Positions 6,043 through 14,495 of a stretch of 64,000 nucleotides of DNA are shown in pieces; the stretch's first letter is position 1, and each line of letters begins with the position of its first letter. Below the pieces are notes generated by a model, which saw only the letters and a program-made list of their open reading frames with translations, was not told the origin of the DNA and made no database searches. The translations under genes and the position numbers were made by a program. The DNA comes from Hymenobacter negativus (GTDB taxonomy: Bacteria > Bacteroidota > Bacteroidia > Cytophagales > Hymenobacteraceae), in contig NZ_JAGETZ010000007.1 in NCBI RefSeq assembly GCF_017571495.1, positions 124,001 to 188,000 of the forward strand, written 5' to 3'.

Positions 6043-9022
6043 AGACGTTGGCCGTGCTCAGCTTGGGGGCGTCGCCAGGCGTGTTGGTCACGTCCTCACC
6101 GCGGGCAAGGCGCTCACGCTCCTCTTTTTTACCATAGGTATCGAGGATGATTGGGGTGGCGATGAACAGCGACGAGTACGTGCCGAAAATCACACCGATA
6201 ATCATGGCGAAGGAGAACGAACGCAACGTTTCGCCACCGAACACATACATCACGAACACTACCAAGAACACCGTGGTGAACGTAATCATGGTGCGCGAGA
6301 AGGTCGAGTTCAAAGCTGGGTTCACCACTTGGGCAAAGGTCAGCTTGGGGTTCTCGCGCAGGTACTCGCGGATACGGTCATAGATAACCACTGTGTCGTT
6401 CATCGAGAAGCCGATAACCGTGAGCAGCGCGGCCACAAAAATCTGGTCCATCTCGTAGTTCAGGCCGAAGAGGCGGGCAATCGGGAAGGCTGCAATCACG
6501 AGCAGGGCATCGTGGAACAGTGCTACCACGGCAGCCATCGAGTACTGCCAGCGCTCGAAACGGAACAACACGTACACGAAGATGCCCAGCAGGGTGAGGC
6601 CCAGCGAGAGCACCGAAGTGCGCTTGATGTCGTCGGCAATGGTAGCGCCCACTTTCGAGGTCGATTTGATTACCGGCGCGTCGGCGCTGTAGGCTTGCAG
6701 GCCTTGGTTCAATGCGGCTACTACTTTGGCATCGGCGGCAGGGCTTTCATCCTCGGCCAGGTAGCCGGTGGTGATGCGCAAGCGGTCGGGCGCGCCGTAC
6801 TGCTTCACTTCAAGGCCAGCGTCTTGGAACGACGGACGGATTTTGTCGGCCACGTCGGAGGCAACCATCGTTTTGTTGAAGTCAACCACGTAAGCGCGGC
6901 CGCCTTTGAAGTCCACACCCAGGTTCGGACCGCCCTGCACTGCCATCAGCACAAAGCCAACGATGATGAAGACCGCCGAGAAGGTGTAAGCGAGCTTGCG
7001 CTTGCCCACAATGTCAAAGTTCAGGTTCTTGAATAGGTTGCGCGAAATCGCGGTGCTGAAAGTCATCGGGTGGTTCTCGTTGCCTTTCACCATCCACTCA
7101 ATGATGAGACGCGACACGAACACGGCCGACAGGAACGAGGTGAGTACGCCAATGCCGAGCGTAACCGCGAAGCTCTGTACCGGACCCGTGCCGAAGAAGC
7201 CGAGAATCACGGCAATCAGCATGGTCGTCACGTTCGAGTCAAAGATAGCCGAGAAGGCCCGCGAGTAGCCTTTGTTTATGGCATCGGTGAGGCCAAGGCC
7301 GTGGTCCAGCTCTTCCCGAATTCGTTCGAAAATCAGTACGTTGGCATCCACCGAGGTACCCATCACCAGAATCAGACCGGCGATGCCGGGCAGCGTGAGG
7401 GCGGTACCGAACTGTGCCAGCACCCCCAGAATCAGGAAGATGTTGAAGAGCAAGGCGATGTCGGCTACGATACCGGCACGGCCGTAGTAGAAGGCCATGA
7501 ACAGCATGATAATTACCACGCCGGCCAACGACGAGTACAGGCCTTGGTTGATGGCTTCCTGACCCAGAGACGGACCAACTACCGCTTCTTCCACGATGCG
7601 CGTGGGGGCGGGCAGCTTACCAGCCTTCAACTGGTTGGCCAAGTCATCGGTGTCTTCCACGCTGAAGCTACCCGTGATGCTGGTGCCACCACCCGAAATC
7701 TCGCTCTGTACTACCGGAGCCGAGCACACGTAGTCGTCGAGCACCATGGCCACTTGCTTGCCGATGTTGGCAGCCGTCATTTTCTGCCACTTGCGCGAGC
7801 CCGAGGGCGTCATGTTCATCAATACTTCGGGCTGACCGTTCTGGCCGAGGTCGGCACGGGCATCGCTCACTACTTCGCCGCCCAAGGGAGGTACGCCGTC
7901 GCGGGTTTTGCGCACCGGAATCAGCTCCAGGTACTCCTGCTTCTCAATGGTAGTCGGCTTCAGGCTCCAGAGCAGGGCCAGGGTGGGGGGCAGGGTGGCT
8001 TTGGCTTCGGGCGAGCGCAGGATTTTATTCATGGCCGAAGTATCACGCAGGTTCACGCCCAGGCGGCCAGGCATGGTAAAGAGTTTGGCGAGGGCCCCAC
8101 CCTTATTGGCAGTGGCCGAGTCAGCAGCCGATTTGCCATCTTTTTTCTTAGCCAGCTGAGCAGCGAGCGAAGTCGAGTCGCCAGCGGCGCTGGTAGCGGT
8201 AGTGTCGGTAGTGGTAGCAGCGGGGCCGGCTTTGGCAGCAGCTTCTTTGGCTTGCAGCTGCTTGTCGAGGGCTACCAGGAAGGGATTCACTTCGTTCTGG
8301 TTCCATACTTCCCAGAACTCCAGCTTGGCCTGGCCTTGCAGCAGCTTGCGCACGCGGTCGGGGTTGTCTACGCCCGGCAGCTCGATTTGCAGGCGGCCGG
8401 TGCCTTTCACGCGCTGGATGCTGGGCTGGTTCACACCGAACTTGTCGACGCGGGTGCGCAGGATGTTGAACGACCGGTCGATGGCTTCCTCTACTTCCTT
8501 ATCGATGGCACCAATCACCTTCTCATTCGAAGAGTTGATGTCGATGTTGCGGCTCTTGTTGGTGGTGTTGGCGAAGATGCTAGCCAAGGGCTTGCTAGGC
8601 GCATTTTGCTGCCAGGCCTGGGCGAAAAGAGCTGTGAAAGGCGTGCTTGAGTTGGTTTTCTGAGCTTCCTGCGCATCGGCCAGCGACTTGTTGAAAGCTG
8701 GGTCTTTGCTGTTGCCGCTCATGGCGCGCACAATTTCCACCGGCGATACTTCCAGCGTTACGTGCATGCCGCCTTTCAAGTCAAGGCCGAGGCCGAGCTC
8801 GCTCTGGCGCACTTCGCGGTAGGTGAAGGGGCCGAACACGGGCGCCCGCCACACCGAGTCAAGGTAGTGCTGGCGCTGACCTTCGTCAAGCTTGCCGTTT
8901 TTGGTGGCATACGCCACGGCCTTCTCCTGCACCCCGCGCGAGACGTAGGTGAAGAAGAGGAAGTACGCACACAACGCCGTGACGACGAGGGTAAGCGCGA
9001 TAATTAATCCTTTATTACGCAT
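6041..9022 (-). CDS. secDF: Fused protein-export translocase subunit SecDF
   Basis: A 993-residue fusion of SecD (about 1-640) and SecF (about 650-965), which uses the proton gradient to pull exported proteins through SecYEG. The first membrane helix is at 7-25, followed by the SecD motif GLDLKGGMHVTLEV, the D4 region GTSVDANVLIFERIREELD, then in SecF GPNLGVDFKGGRAYVVDF and GFSMNDTVVIYDRIREYL. A low-complexity Ala/Thr/Lys insert sits at about 265-310 in the SecD periplasmic region, longer than I would expect. The fused form is usual in Bacteroidota. ATG 9022 gives the expected n-region and TM1. Confidence 0.97.
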   Translation of the reverse strand: MRNKGLIIALTLVVTALCAYFLFFTYVSRGVQEKAVAYATKNGKLDEGQRQHYLDSVWRAPVFGPFTYREVRQSELGLGLDLKGGMHVTLEVSPVEIVRAMSGNSKDPAFNKSLADAQEAQKTNSSTPFTALFAQAWQQNAPSKPLASIFANTTNKSRNIDINSSNEKVIGAIDKEVEEAIDRSFNILRTRVDKFGVNQPSIQRVKGTGRLQIELPGVDNPDRVRKLLQGQAKLEFWEVWNQNEVNPFLVALDKQLQAKEAAAKAGPAATTTDTTATSAAGDSTSLAAQLAKKKDGKSAADSATANKGGALAKLFTMPGRLGVNLRDTSAMNKILRSPEAKATLPPTLALLWSLKPTTIEKQEYLELIPVRKTRDGVPPLGGEVVSDARADLGQNGQPEVLMNMTPSGSRKWQKMTAANIGKQVAMVLDDYVCSAPVVQSEISGGGTSITGSFSVEDTDDLANQLKAGKLPAPTRIVEEAVVGPSLGQEAINQGLYSSLAGVVIIMLFMAFYYGRAGIVADIALLFNIFLILGVLAQFGTALTLPGIAGLILVMGTSVDANVLIFERIREELDHGLGLTDAINKGYSRAFSAIFDSNVTTMLIAVILGFFGTGPVQSFAVTLGIGVLTSFLSAVFVSRLIIEWMVKGNENHPMTFSTAISRNLFKNLNFDIVGKRKLAYTFSAVFIIVGFVLMAVQGGPNLGVDFKGGRAYVVDFNKTMVASDVADKIRPSFQDAGLEVKQYGAPDRLRITTGYLAEDESPAADAKVVAALNQGLQAYSADAPVIKSTSKVGATIADDIKRTSVLSLGLTLLGIFVYVLFRFERWQYSMAAVVALFHDALLVIAAFPIARLFGLNYEMDQIFVAALLTVIGFSMNDTVVIYDRIREYLRENPKLTFAQVVNPALNSTFSRTMITFTTVFLVVFVMYVFGGETLRSFSFAMIIGVIFGTYSSLFIATPIILDTYGKKEERERLARGEDVTNTPGDAPKLSTANV

Positions 9023-9172
9023 TTTAGAAGTGTTGAAATTTGAATGTTGAGGGTTGGGTGCCCGGCTGTAAAAGCAGGGGTGAATGAAGCTGAAAGGGCC
9101 AAATACTGAGTAAACCGTTGGCCAACCAGCGAACAGTCATTCAGCATTCAACCCTCAAAAATCAATCCTTCA

Positions 9173-9544
9173 CTAGGGGGCCTGCGGCGATAGCGCCACG
9201 GCCAGCAGCCGGGCCCGGAAAACCTCACCGGCCCGAATGCCCGCCAACAGGCGTGGGGCAGCCAGCAGCTGACGTAGCGTGGGCAGCCAGGTGGTGGTAG
9301 CTGGCAACGGCAACCAGGCCGTGCCCAGCGGAGCCACAAAGTGCTTAAGCGAAGCAGTGGCTTCCAGCAGCACTTTTTGCTTGACGACGGTGGCGCGGGT
9401 GGGTGCGGTCCACGTTGTCTCGCTCTTACCCACGGGGCGGAGCACGCTCACAGCCCGCTGGTTCAGGCCCAGCACCAGCAGCACCGTGGCAGTGAGCCAG
9501 GCGAAGCGGAGCGAAAGCCAAAAACGGGAGAGTAGCGCCAACAT
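9173..9544 (-). CDS. Hypothetical single-pass membrane protein
   Basis: 123 residues, ATG start at 9544. One membrane segment is visible at about 13-28 (FAWLTATVLLVLGL). The rest is basic and Leu/Ala/Thr rich with no recognised motif. It lies 150 bases upstream of secDF on the same strand, so it may be cotranscribed. I do not recognise a family. The composition is compatible with a real gene, but no independent support is visible. Confidence 0.5.
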   Translation of the reverse strand: MLALLSRFWLSLRFAWLTATVLLVLGLNQRAVSVLRPVGKSETTWTAPTRATVVKQKVLLEATASLKHFVAPLGTAWLPLPATTTWLPTLRQLLAAPRLLAGIRAGEVFRARLLAVALSPQAP

Positions 9545-9778
9545 GGTATAAACGGGGTCTGCAAAGATACTATTTTGAGAGGAACGAGCGCAAGGGTTCT
9601 TTTGGGGCGCCGACTAAGGGCCCGTGCAATCCACTAAACCAATTTTACAGCCCTATCAACTTGGCCGTAAAAGTCAAGCTAGCCAAGCGTTTCAATAGTT
9701 CGAAAACAGTACTCTTAAGCTTCTTAGCGTGTTTGCAGAGGCTAATAATATCTTCTCAAGAAACCTGAATTGCAAGGT

Positions 9779-9880
9779 AGCGCGTAGCGGCGGCAGGTTT
9801 GTAGCACTGGGAGTATAACATAGGTGAAGCCGCGTAGCGGTAACAGAAACGCTGAACGAATCTGTCATCGCTACGCGGCT
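9779..9880. repeat. Hairpin repeat with GCGTAGCGG units
   Basis: Two direct CGCGTAGCGG units (about 9781 and 9831) and an inverted copy. AGCCGCGTAGCG at 9828-9839 pairs with CGCTACGCGGCT at 9869-9880, and ACAGA/TCTGT extends the stem inward. It fills part of the 409-base gap 9545-9953, in which no gene was seen. Confidence 0.65.
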
Positions 9881-9953
9881 ATTTCACAACTGGGCTGAAA
9901 TAATGCAGGCCCTCTGTACTCGTATAATGGCTGGTGTTTGAACGGCTATTCCG

Positions 9954-10658
9954 TTACCATTCTAGTTTAGTGCCATCGTACAACTCATCGGGGTCGATTT
10001 CAGTGACTTCTACTCCGCACCTGGCCAAGCCAGCTAGGATAATATCCCGCATTTCGCCCAGGTTGTTGCGCACATAAGGGTGGGAGAGAGTCCGGTAATG
10101 GTCGGCTACCACAGCGGCGGTTAGTTTGCCCAGTGTTCCAGTTGGCAATATCCACCGCACCCACGGCAACTGGCTCACGATTACGGCCATTGCCAATCCA
10201 TATATAAGGGGCATGCCCCAGCCGGGCCACAACCCCCAACACATAGCCGCTCCTACGGCCCACATTGCCACAAATAGTAGCGCGGACATCCGTAGTCTAG
10301 GTAGTGGCAGCATGCTTGTTTGCTGCAGCTCGCGCCATAGCCGCCGGCGTTGGCGCCACGGAAACAGCGTTTGCAGCTGGGCCCGCGGGACTATTTCAGC
10401 ACGCGTTAAGCCTTGGGCCATCAAGGCCCGGCGCAGCCGATAAAAGGTGCGCTGCGTGGCGCAAGCAACAGTCAGCCCCGATGGATTTTCACCTATTTGC
10501 GCTACCAGGTGTCGTTCTACTACTGCCCAGACATCGCCCACTGTCGTGACCTGGGCGAATTCGTCCCGGACGAAACGAATGCCGAAACTGCGCTCCCAGG
10601 CTGGCACAATGTCCTGGCCGAACATTTCGTCGTCAATTGTTAAACGGGCGAGGGCCAT
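9954..10658 (-). CDS. Hypothetical protein with acyl-carrier-like N-terminus and membrane hairpin
   Basis: 234 residues. Positions 1-60 (TIDDEMFGQDIVPAWERSFG, then TTVGDVWAVVERHL) look like the small helical fold seen in ACP-like proteins, but I see no phosphopantetheine serine motif. A conserved-looking block follows (CATQRTFYRLRRAL). Two membrane segments lie at about 124-142 and 147-163, and a cytoplasmic tail ends the protein. I do not recognise a named family. It is followed on the same strand by no close gene. Function unknown. Confidence 0.65.
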   Translation of the reverse strand: MALARLTIDDEMFGQDIVPAWERSFGIRFVRDEFAQVTTVGDVWAVVERHLVAQIGENPSGLTVACATQRTFYRLRRALMAQGLTRAEIVPRAQLQTLFPWRQRRRLWRELQQTSMLPLPRLRMSALLFVAMWAVGAAMCWGLWPGWGMPLIYGLAMAVIVSQLPWVRWILPTGTLGKLTAAVVADHYRTLSHPYVRNNLGEMRDIILAGLARCGVEVTEIDPDELYDGTKLEW

Positions 10659-10689
10659 GTTGCCAAAGATAAGAACGGGCTTCCCTAAC

Positions 10690-11151
10690 CTACTTCAGCG
10701 CCTCAAATGCATACTGGGCATCCGCCCAGAAGGTATCTAGCGCCACTAGCCGTGGTTTAAAGAACGATATCAGCGCCGGCCAGCTCGCACGGTCGAACAG
10801 GTTGGCCGGGGCCAGGTCCTTGTAGATGCGGCTGAACTGCTGGCCGTGGGCATCGATGGCTTCGGCCTCCCAGGTCCAGGTTTCGCCAAGGGTTTCGTGC
10901 AGCAGCGTGCGCAGTTCCAGAAACTGCTCCCAGAACAGTTCCCGGATACCCGCATCGGGGTGCGTGAGTTCGATGCCGATGCTGGCCCGCCGGTTGTCGG
11001 CCTGCATCCGGAAATACACGTTTTTCAGCCCCGTTTTATAGTTTATCCAGTTAGTGGTGTCGCCCTCGGCCGAAGGCACCGGGGCCATGTACTGCCCAAG
11101 CGTGGTCCAGAAAGCCTGGCGTAGCTGGGTAGTTTCTGCTTTGCTGTACAT
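10690..11151 (-). CDS. DUF4268-family protein
   Basis: 153 residues starting at ATG 11151 (MYSKAETTQLRQAFWTTLGQ). The layout fits DUF4268: an N-terminal R/KxxFWTxLGQYM motif, the NWINYKTG turn, then alternating strands and helices (YFRMQADNRRASIGIELTH). The fold is thought to be nuclease-like, but no function is established in my knowledge. A start 16 codons further upstream lies in a hairpin repeat and is rejected. It is 31 bases from the 5' end of the previous gene on the same strand. Confidence 0.8.
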   Translation of the reverse strand: MYSKAETTQLRQAFWTTLGQYMAPVPSAEGDTTNWINYKTGLKNVYFRMQADNRRASIGIELTHPDAGIRELFWEQFLELRTLLHETLGETWTWEAEAIDAHGQQFSRIYKDLAPANLFDRASWPALISFFKPRLVALDTFWADAQYAFEALK

Positions 11152-11156
11152 TCCTA

Positions 11157-11244
11157 TAGGGTACGGGGTCGGAGGACCTAGGGTAAGATGTTGCTGCAAT
11201 AATAATAGCTCTTATCCCTCAGGTCCTCCGACCCCCGTACCCTA
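11157..11244. repeat. Inverted repeat with GGTCGGAGGACCT core
   Basis: The left arm at 11157-11187 (TAGGGTACGGGGTCGGAGGA and on) pairs almost perfectly with the right arm at 11211-11244, leaving a loop of 23 bases. It fills the whole gap between the DUF4268 start codon and the next minus-strand gene's stop, so it may act as a terminator as well. Confidence 0.75.
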
Positions 11245-11249
11245 CAACG

Positions 11250-11642
11250 TTACAGCGGGGTGGCCCACCAGCCAGCCTCGTTACTCTGAATAGCAACGCC
11301 GCCCGCATTGTGGTAGTATTCCTCCACACACTCTTTGAAGCCGGCATTGTTGGTGCTGGCAAAGCAAACGGCGTGGTCGGCAGTGGGCAGCGGGCCGGTG
11401 TGCACGGCAAATACGCTGCCGCGCTCGGCCTTGGTGATGATGAGGTAAGTAGTATCCGTCAGCTTGCTCAGCGAAGCGTCAAACGCCTGGCCGTATTCCT
11501 TGTCCGGCGTTACGGAGACGCGCAGTGCTGCATTGCCAGCAGGGTGTTGCAACACGCCGGCCTGGCCATTCTTATCGCAGCTCATCAGCCCCATCAGGCC
11601 AGCTGAAAGCAAAAAGGAGAAGCGTAGAAAGGAGCGTTTCAT
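11250..11642 (-). CDS. Hypothetical lipoprotein
   Basis: 130 residues from ATG 11642. The signal region MKRSFLRFSFLLSAGLMGLM is followed by the lipobox Cys (MSC-DKN), so it is predicted to be lipid-anchored. The mature part is about 108 residues with no motif I know; it has two further Cys (HAVCFAS and FKECVEE) that could form a disulfide. It resembles other short Bacteroidota envelope lipoproteins only in style. Confidence 0.65.
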   Translation of the reverse strand: MKRSFLRFSFLLSAGLMGLMSCDKNGQAGVLQHPAGNAALRVSVTPDKEYGQAFDASLSKLTDTTYLIITKAERGSVFAVHTGPLPTADHAVCFASTNNAGFKECVEEYYHNAGGVAIQSNEAGWWATPL

Positions 11643-11816
11643 AAGCAAAGAAGCCGGGTGGCCGATGAGAAAGAGGTGAGTATAAAGGAGACTGCTCAGA
11701 AAAGTGGGTGCTTTCTGAAATCAACGGTTCAAGTTAATCTATTTTAACTTATACTTTATGAGGAAGCCACAAACTTTATACGGCTCTTACGCCCAAAGGT
11801 GCCATTGATACTGCTG

Positions 11817-12449
11817 CTATTGCTCGGCCCCAGCAGCCACCTTGGATTTTAGGAAACCCACCAGCACCTCTAGCCCGCGCTCGAAGTGGCGGTTGTTGGG
11901 AATCACGATGTCGGCGTAGTGCTTGTAGGGCGCGATGAATTGCTCGTACGTGGGGGCTACGTGGTGCGTGTAGCGATACAGCACGTCGGCCAGGTCGTAG
12001 CCTCGCTCGTCGCGGTCGCGGATGATGCGGCGATGCAGCTTCACGTGCTCTTGGGCATCGATGTACACTTTCAGGTTGAGCAGCTTGGCAATTTCCTCAA
12101 AGTGAAACACGAAGATGCCCTCTACCACCACAATGGGTGCGGGCCGGAACACGAGTTCTTTCGGTGTCACGGCGGCATTGTTGAAGGTGTATTCCTTACG
12201 CCGCACCTCGTGGCCCTGGCTGATGTGCAGCACATCGGCGGCATAAGCAGCAGCGTCGATGCTAGCCGGCAGGTCAAAATTTTCTACCCCCATATCGTCG
12301 CGCAGCTGCTTTTCGCGCGGATGATAATAGTTGTCCTGCGAGATGAGGCAAATCTGTTCCTCCGGAAAAGCTTCCAGCAGCCGGCGCAGGAAGGTGGTTT
12401 TGCCAGAAGCGCTGCCGCCGGTAATACCAATTAAGTAAGGGGTCTGCAT
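11817..12449 (-). CDS. udk: Uridine kinase
   Basis: 210 residues from ATG 12449. Phosphorylates uridine and cytidine to UMP and CMP in pyrimidine salvage. The P-loop GITGGSASGKTT is at about 8-19, followed by SQDNYYHP and ENFDLPASID, the nucleoside-binding and lid regions of the PRK/URK family, and the RIIRDRDERGYD segment. Length and order match bacterial Udk. A TTG three codons upstream is possible but unnecessary. It stands alone, with short gaps on both sides. Confidence 0.95.
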   Translation of the reverse strand: MQTPYLIGITGGSASGKTTFLRRLLEAFPEEQICLISQDNYYHPREKQLRDDMGVENFDLPASIDAAAYAADVLHISQGHEVRRKEYTFNNAAVTPKELVFRPAPIVVVEGIFVFHFEEIAKLLNLKVYIDAQEHVKLHRRIIRDRDERGYDLADVLYRYTHHVAPTYEQFIAPYKHYADIVIPNNRHFERGLEVLVGFLKSKVAAGAEQ

Positions 12450-12625
12450 AGCAGGCAAAGATAACGCTTCGCTTAATGAAGAATGAGGAGGGAAGAAGGA
12501 AGAGTCGGGCGTTTCTGTCCTTCTTAGCTTGCAAATGACCGTCTCACGCCTGCGCTAATTTTGAGTTGTTGCCAACCTGTTCATCGACGATAAGGTCCTT
12601 CGTTGCTGCTTGAATCGCCAAACAA

Positions 12626-13219
12626 TCAGGATGAGAGCGAGGCCGCATTCAAAAACGCGACCAGCCCAGCCACCGCCCGCGCCCGGTGGCTGATGAGGTT
12701 TTTCTCGGTGCCCGTCATTTCGGCGAAGGTGCGGCCGTCGCCTTCGACGGGCACAAATACCGGGTCGTAGCCGAAGCCGCCCGTGCCGCGCACCGCCTCG
12801 GTAATGTGGCCGTCTACTTCGCCCGCAAACTCGTGCATCGTACCATCGGCCCCGGCCAGGGCCACCACCGTCCGAAACCGGGCCGAGCGGTCGGGCGACC
12901 CGGCCAGCTCATGCAGCAGCTTGGCAACGTTGTCTTCGGCCAGGCGCTGGGGGCCGGCGTAGCGGGCTGAATACACGCCCGGCTCTCCGTTTAGAGCTGC
13001 TACTTCCAGTCCGGTATCATCGGCGAAGCAGGCCACGCCGTAGTGTTGGCGCACGTATTCAGCCTTTTGGCGGGCATTGCCTTCGAGGGTATCCTGGGTT
13101 TCGGGCAGCTCTTCGTGGCAGTTGATGTCGGCCAGGCTCAGCAACTCGATGCTAGCTGGCAGCAGCGGCCGAATCTCATCGAGCTTGTGAGCATTATTGG
13201 AAGCGAAGCAAAGGCGCAT
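12626..13219 (-). CDS. rdgB: XTP/dITP diphosphatase (RdgB/HAM1 family)
   Basis: 197 residues from ATG 13219. Removes deaminated purine nucleotides by hydrolysing XTP, dITP and ITP to monophosphates. Signature motifs: SNNAHKLDEI near the N-terminus, FADDTGLEVAALNGEPGVYS in the centre (metal-binding acidic residues), GFGYDPVFVP and SHRARA near the C-terminus. ATG 13219 aligns with the family start; an upstream start adds nine unrelated residues. Confidence 0.95.
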   Translation of the reverse strand: MRLCFASNNAHKLDEIRPLLPASIELLSLADINCHEELPETQDTLEGNARQKAEYVRQHYGVACFADDTGLEVAALNGEPGVYSARYAGPQRLAEDNVAKLLHELAGSPDRSARFRTVVALAGADGTMHEFAGEVDGHITEAVRGTGGFGYDPVFVPVEGDGRTFAEMTGTEKNLISHRARAVAGLVAFLNAASLSS

Positions 13220-13263
13220 GGGGTGAGTAGTGAGGTGAATTGGCAAAAGAAAGCGAAAAAAAG

Positions 13264-13357
13264 AACGTCATGCGGAGCTTGCCGAAGCATCTCTACTGCA
13301 ATACTAAATTTAATTAGCTACGTGGTAAAGATGCTTCGGCAAACTCCGCATGACGTT
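13264..13357. repeat. REP-like hairpin, GTCATGCGGAGC family
   Basis: AACGTCATGCGGAGCTTGCC (continuing to 13293) is inverted at 13329-13357 with one mismatch in the middle. The loop is AT-rich. It lies between the RdgB-type gene and a minus-strand secreted-protein gene. A related hairpin is at 34075-34169. Confidence 0.85.
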
Positions 13358-13386
13358 TTGCCAAATCAATATGCTATTGTGTTGTC

Positions 13387-13845
13387 CTACCGGAACATCG
13401 ACTTGATGGTGCCCCAGGAGCGCTGCACGGCGCTGGGCGTGCCTGCCAGAATAGTCAGGTAACTCTGGTCGCCGTTGGGGCTGCGCACGGTGAGGCGGTA
13501 GGTGTAAGGGCCATTGCCGGCGGCCGGCGTGGGGGTAGAGGTACCGGGGCCACTCAGCCGGTACACATTGGTGTCGAGGTATTGATAGCGACGCTGCCCG
13601 GTAGCTGCTGTGGTGCTGACCGTCGTGAAGCTGGTTTCGGTGGCAGCTTTGCGCGAGAGCTCAAATCCCGTGATATTGGTTTCGGTGTCCACTTCCCAGT
13701 CCACGCGCACCGTGGAACCGGTGTAGGCCGCCGAGAAAAGGGTGAGCGTAGCGGCATAAGCCACAGCTACGCTCCCGAGCAACAGCAGCAGGATGAGGAG
13801 GCCGGAGCGGCGGAAAAGACGGCGGATGAGTATGGGTTTCAGCAC
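13387..13845 (-). CDS. Hypothetical secreted protein with fibronectin III-like domain
   Basis: 152 residues with a GTG start. A basic n-region and strong hydrophobic stretch (LLILLLLLGSVAVAYA, about 16-31) form a signal peptide or anchor. The mature part reads as one FN3-like beta sandwich: VRVDWEVDTETNITGFELSR, a middle strand with RYQYLDTN, and YTYRLTVRSPNGDQSY. Similar modules precede T9SS sorting domains in Bacteroidota, but no sorting domain follows here. Function unknown. Confidence 0.68.
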   Translation of the reverse strand: MLKPILIRRLFRRSGLLILLLLLGSVAVAYAATLTLFSAAYTGSTVRVDWEVDTETNITGFELSRKAATETSFTTVSTTAATGQRRYQYLDTNVYRLSGPGTSTPTPAAGNGPYTYRLTVRSPNGDQSYLTILAGTPSAVQRSWGTIKSMFR

Positions 13846-13966
13846 GCGCGACAGGCTGGCCCCAAGTGTGGGCCGAATTCAAATGTACAACCTTTTCAGA
13901 AAGTCAACAACCTCAGTCGCACGACCTGACGTGGCCGGCCGCACCGGAAAATGTTTAGACTCAGAG

Positions 13967-13997
13967 TTGGGTATTTCCGAGCTAAGCTGTACTTTTG
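13967..13997 (+). promoter_or_regulatory. Consensus Bacteroidota promoter for rpmE2
   Basis: TTG at 13967-13969, a 20-base spacer and TACTTTTG at 13990-13997 match TTG-N20-TAnnTTTG exactly. It lies 53 bases before the L31 start codon. Confidence 0.75.
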
Positions 13998-14050
13998 CAG
14001 TCCCTTCCGCAAAATCGGCAGGGTTCAATTGGTAAAACAGGCCCTTCGAT

Positions 14051-14320
14051 ATGAAAAAAGACACGCACCCCGAGTATCAGGAAGTAGTATTTCAGGACTC
14101 TTCTTCTGATTTTAAATTCATCACCCGCTCCACGATGAAGCCGACCGACACCATCGTGATGGAAGACGGCAAAACGTATCCGCTGGTGAAAATCGAAGTA
14201 AGCTCTGCTTCGCACCCCTTCTACACCGGCAAAAACATGTTCATCGACACGGCCGGTCGCGTGGAGAAATTCCGCAGCCGCTACGCCAAGAAAGAGCAGA
14301 GCAGCGCCAACAAAGCGTAG
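14051..14320 (+). CDS. rpmE2: Type B 50S ribosomal protein L31
   Basis: 89 residues: [20 protein letters not shown] at the start, [12 protein letters not shown], then [20 protein letters not shown], the L31 signature. The CxxC zinc ligands of the classical form are absent, which defines the zinc-independent type B paralogue. It is a single-gene unit with a consensus promoter upstream and a terminator at 14368. Confidence 0.97.
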   Translation: MKKDTHPEYQEVVFQDSSSDFKFITRSTMKPTDTIVMEDGKTYPLVKIEVSSASHPFYTGKNMFIDTAGRVEKFRSRYAKKEQSSANKA

Positions 14321-14367
14321 CTTTTGCTAAGCTGTTAGTTTGTAGCTGCTAGCTGTTCGCTTTTTGG

Positions 14368-14402
14368 AAACTCCTTCTGGTAACTACCGGAAGGAGTTTT
14401 TT
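14368..14402 (+). terminator. Intrinsic terminator after rpmE2
   Basis: AAACTCCTTC at 14368-14377 pairs with GAAGGAGTTT at 14390-14399, extended by a further partial pairing inside, and is followed by a T run (TTTTTTA). Confidence 0.85.
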
Positions 14403-14495
14403 ATTGGCCCTTCGCCAAGTTGTCTGCCGTAAATTTGGGCTTGCTTAAAAATGAGGCTACTGGCCAACCGCTAGTAGCTAACTGCTTATAAAATC

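Noticed and set aside
7070-8650. 526-codon plus-strand frame opposite secDF
   Set aside because: Antisense shadow of a clear secDF gene with all family motifs; its translation is His/Gly/Gln-rich without motifs.
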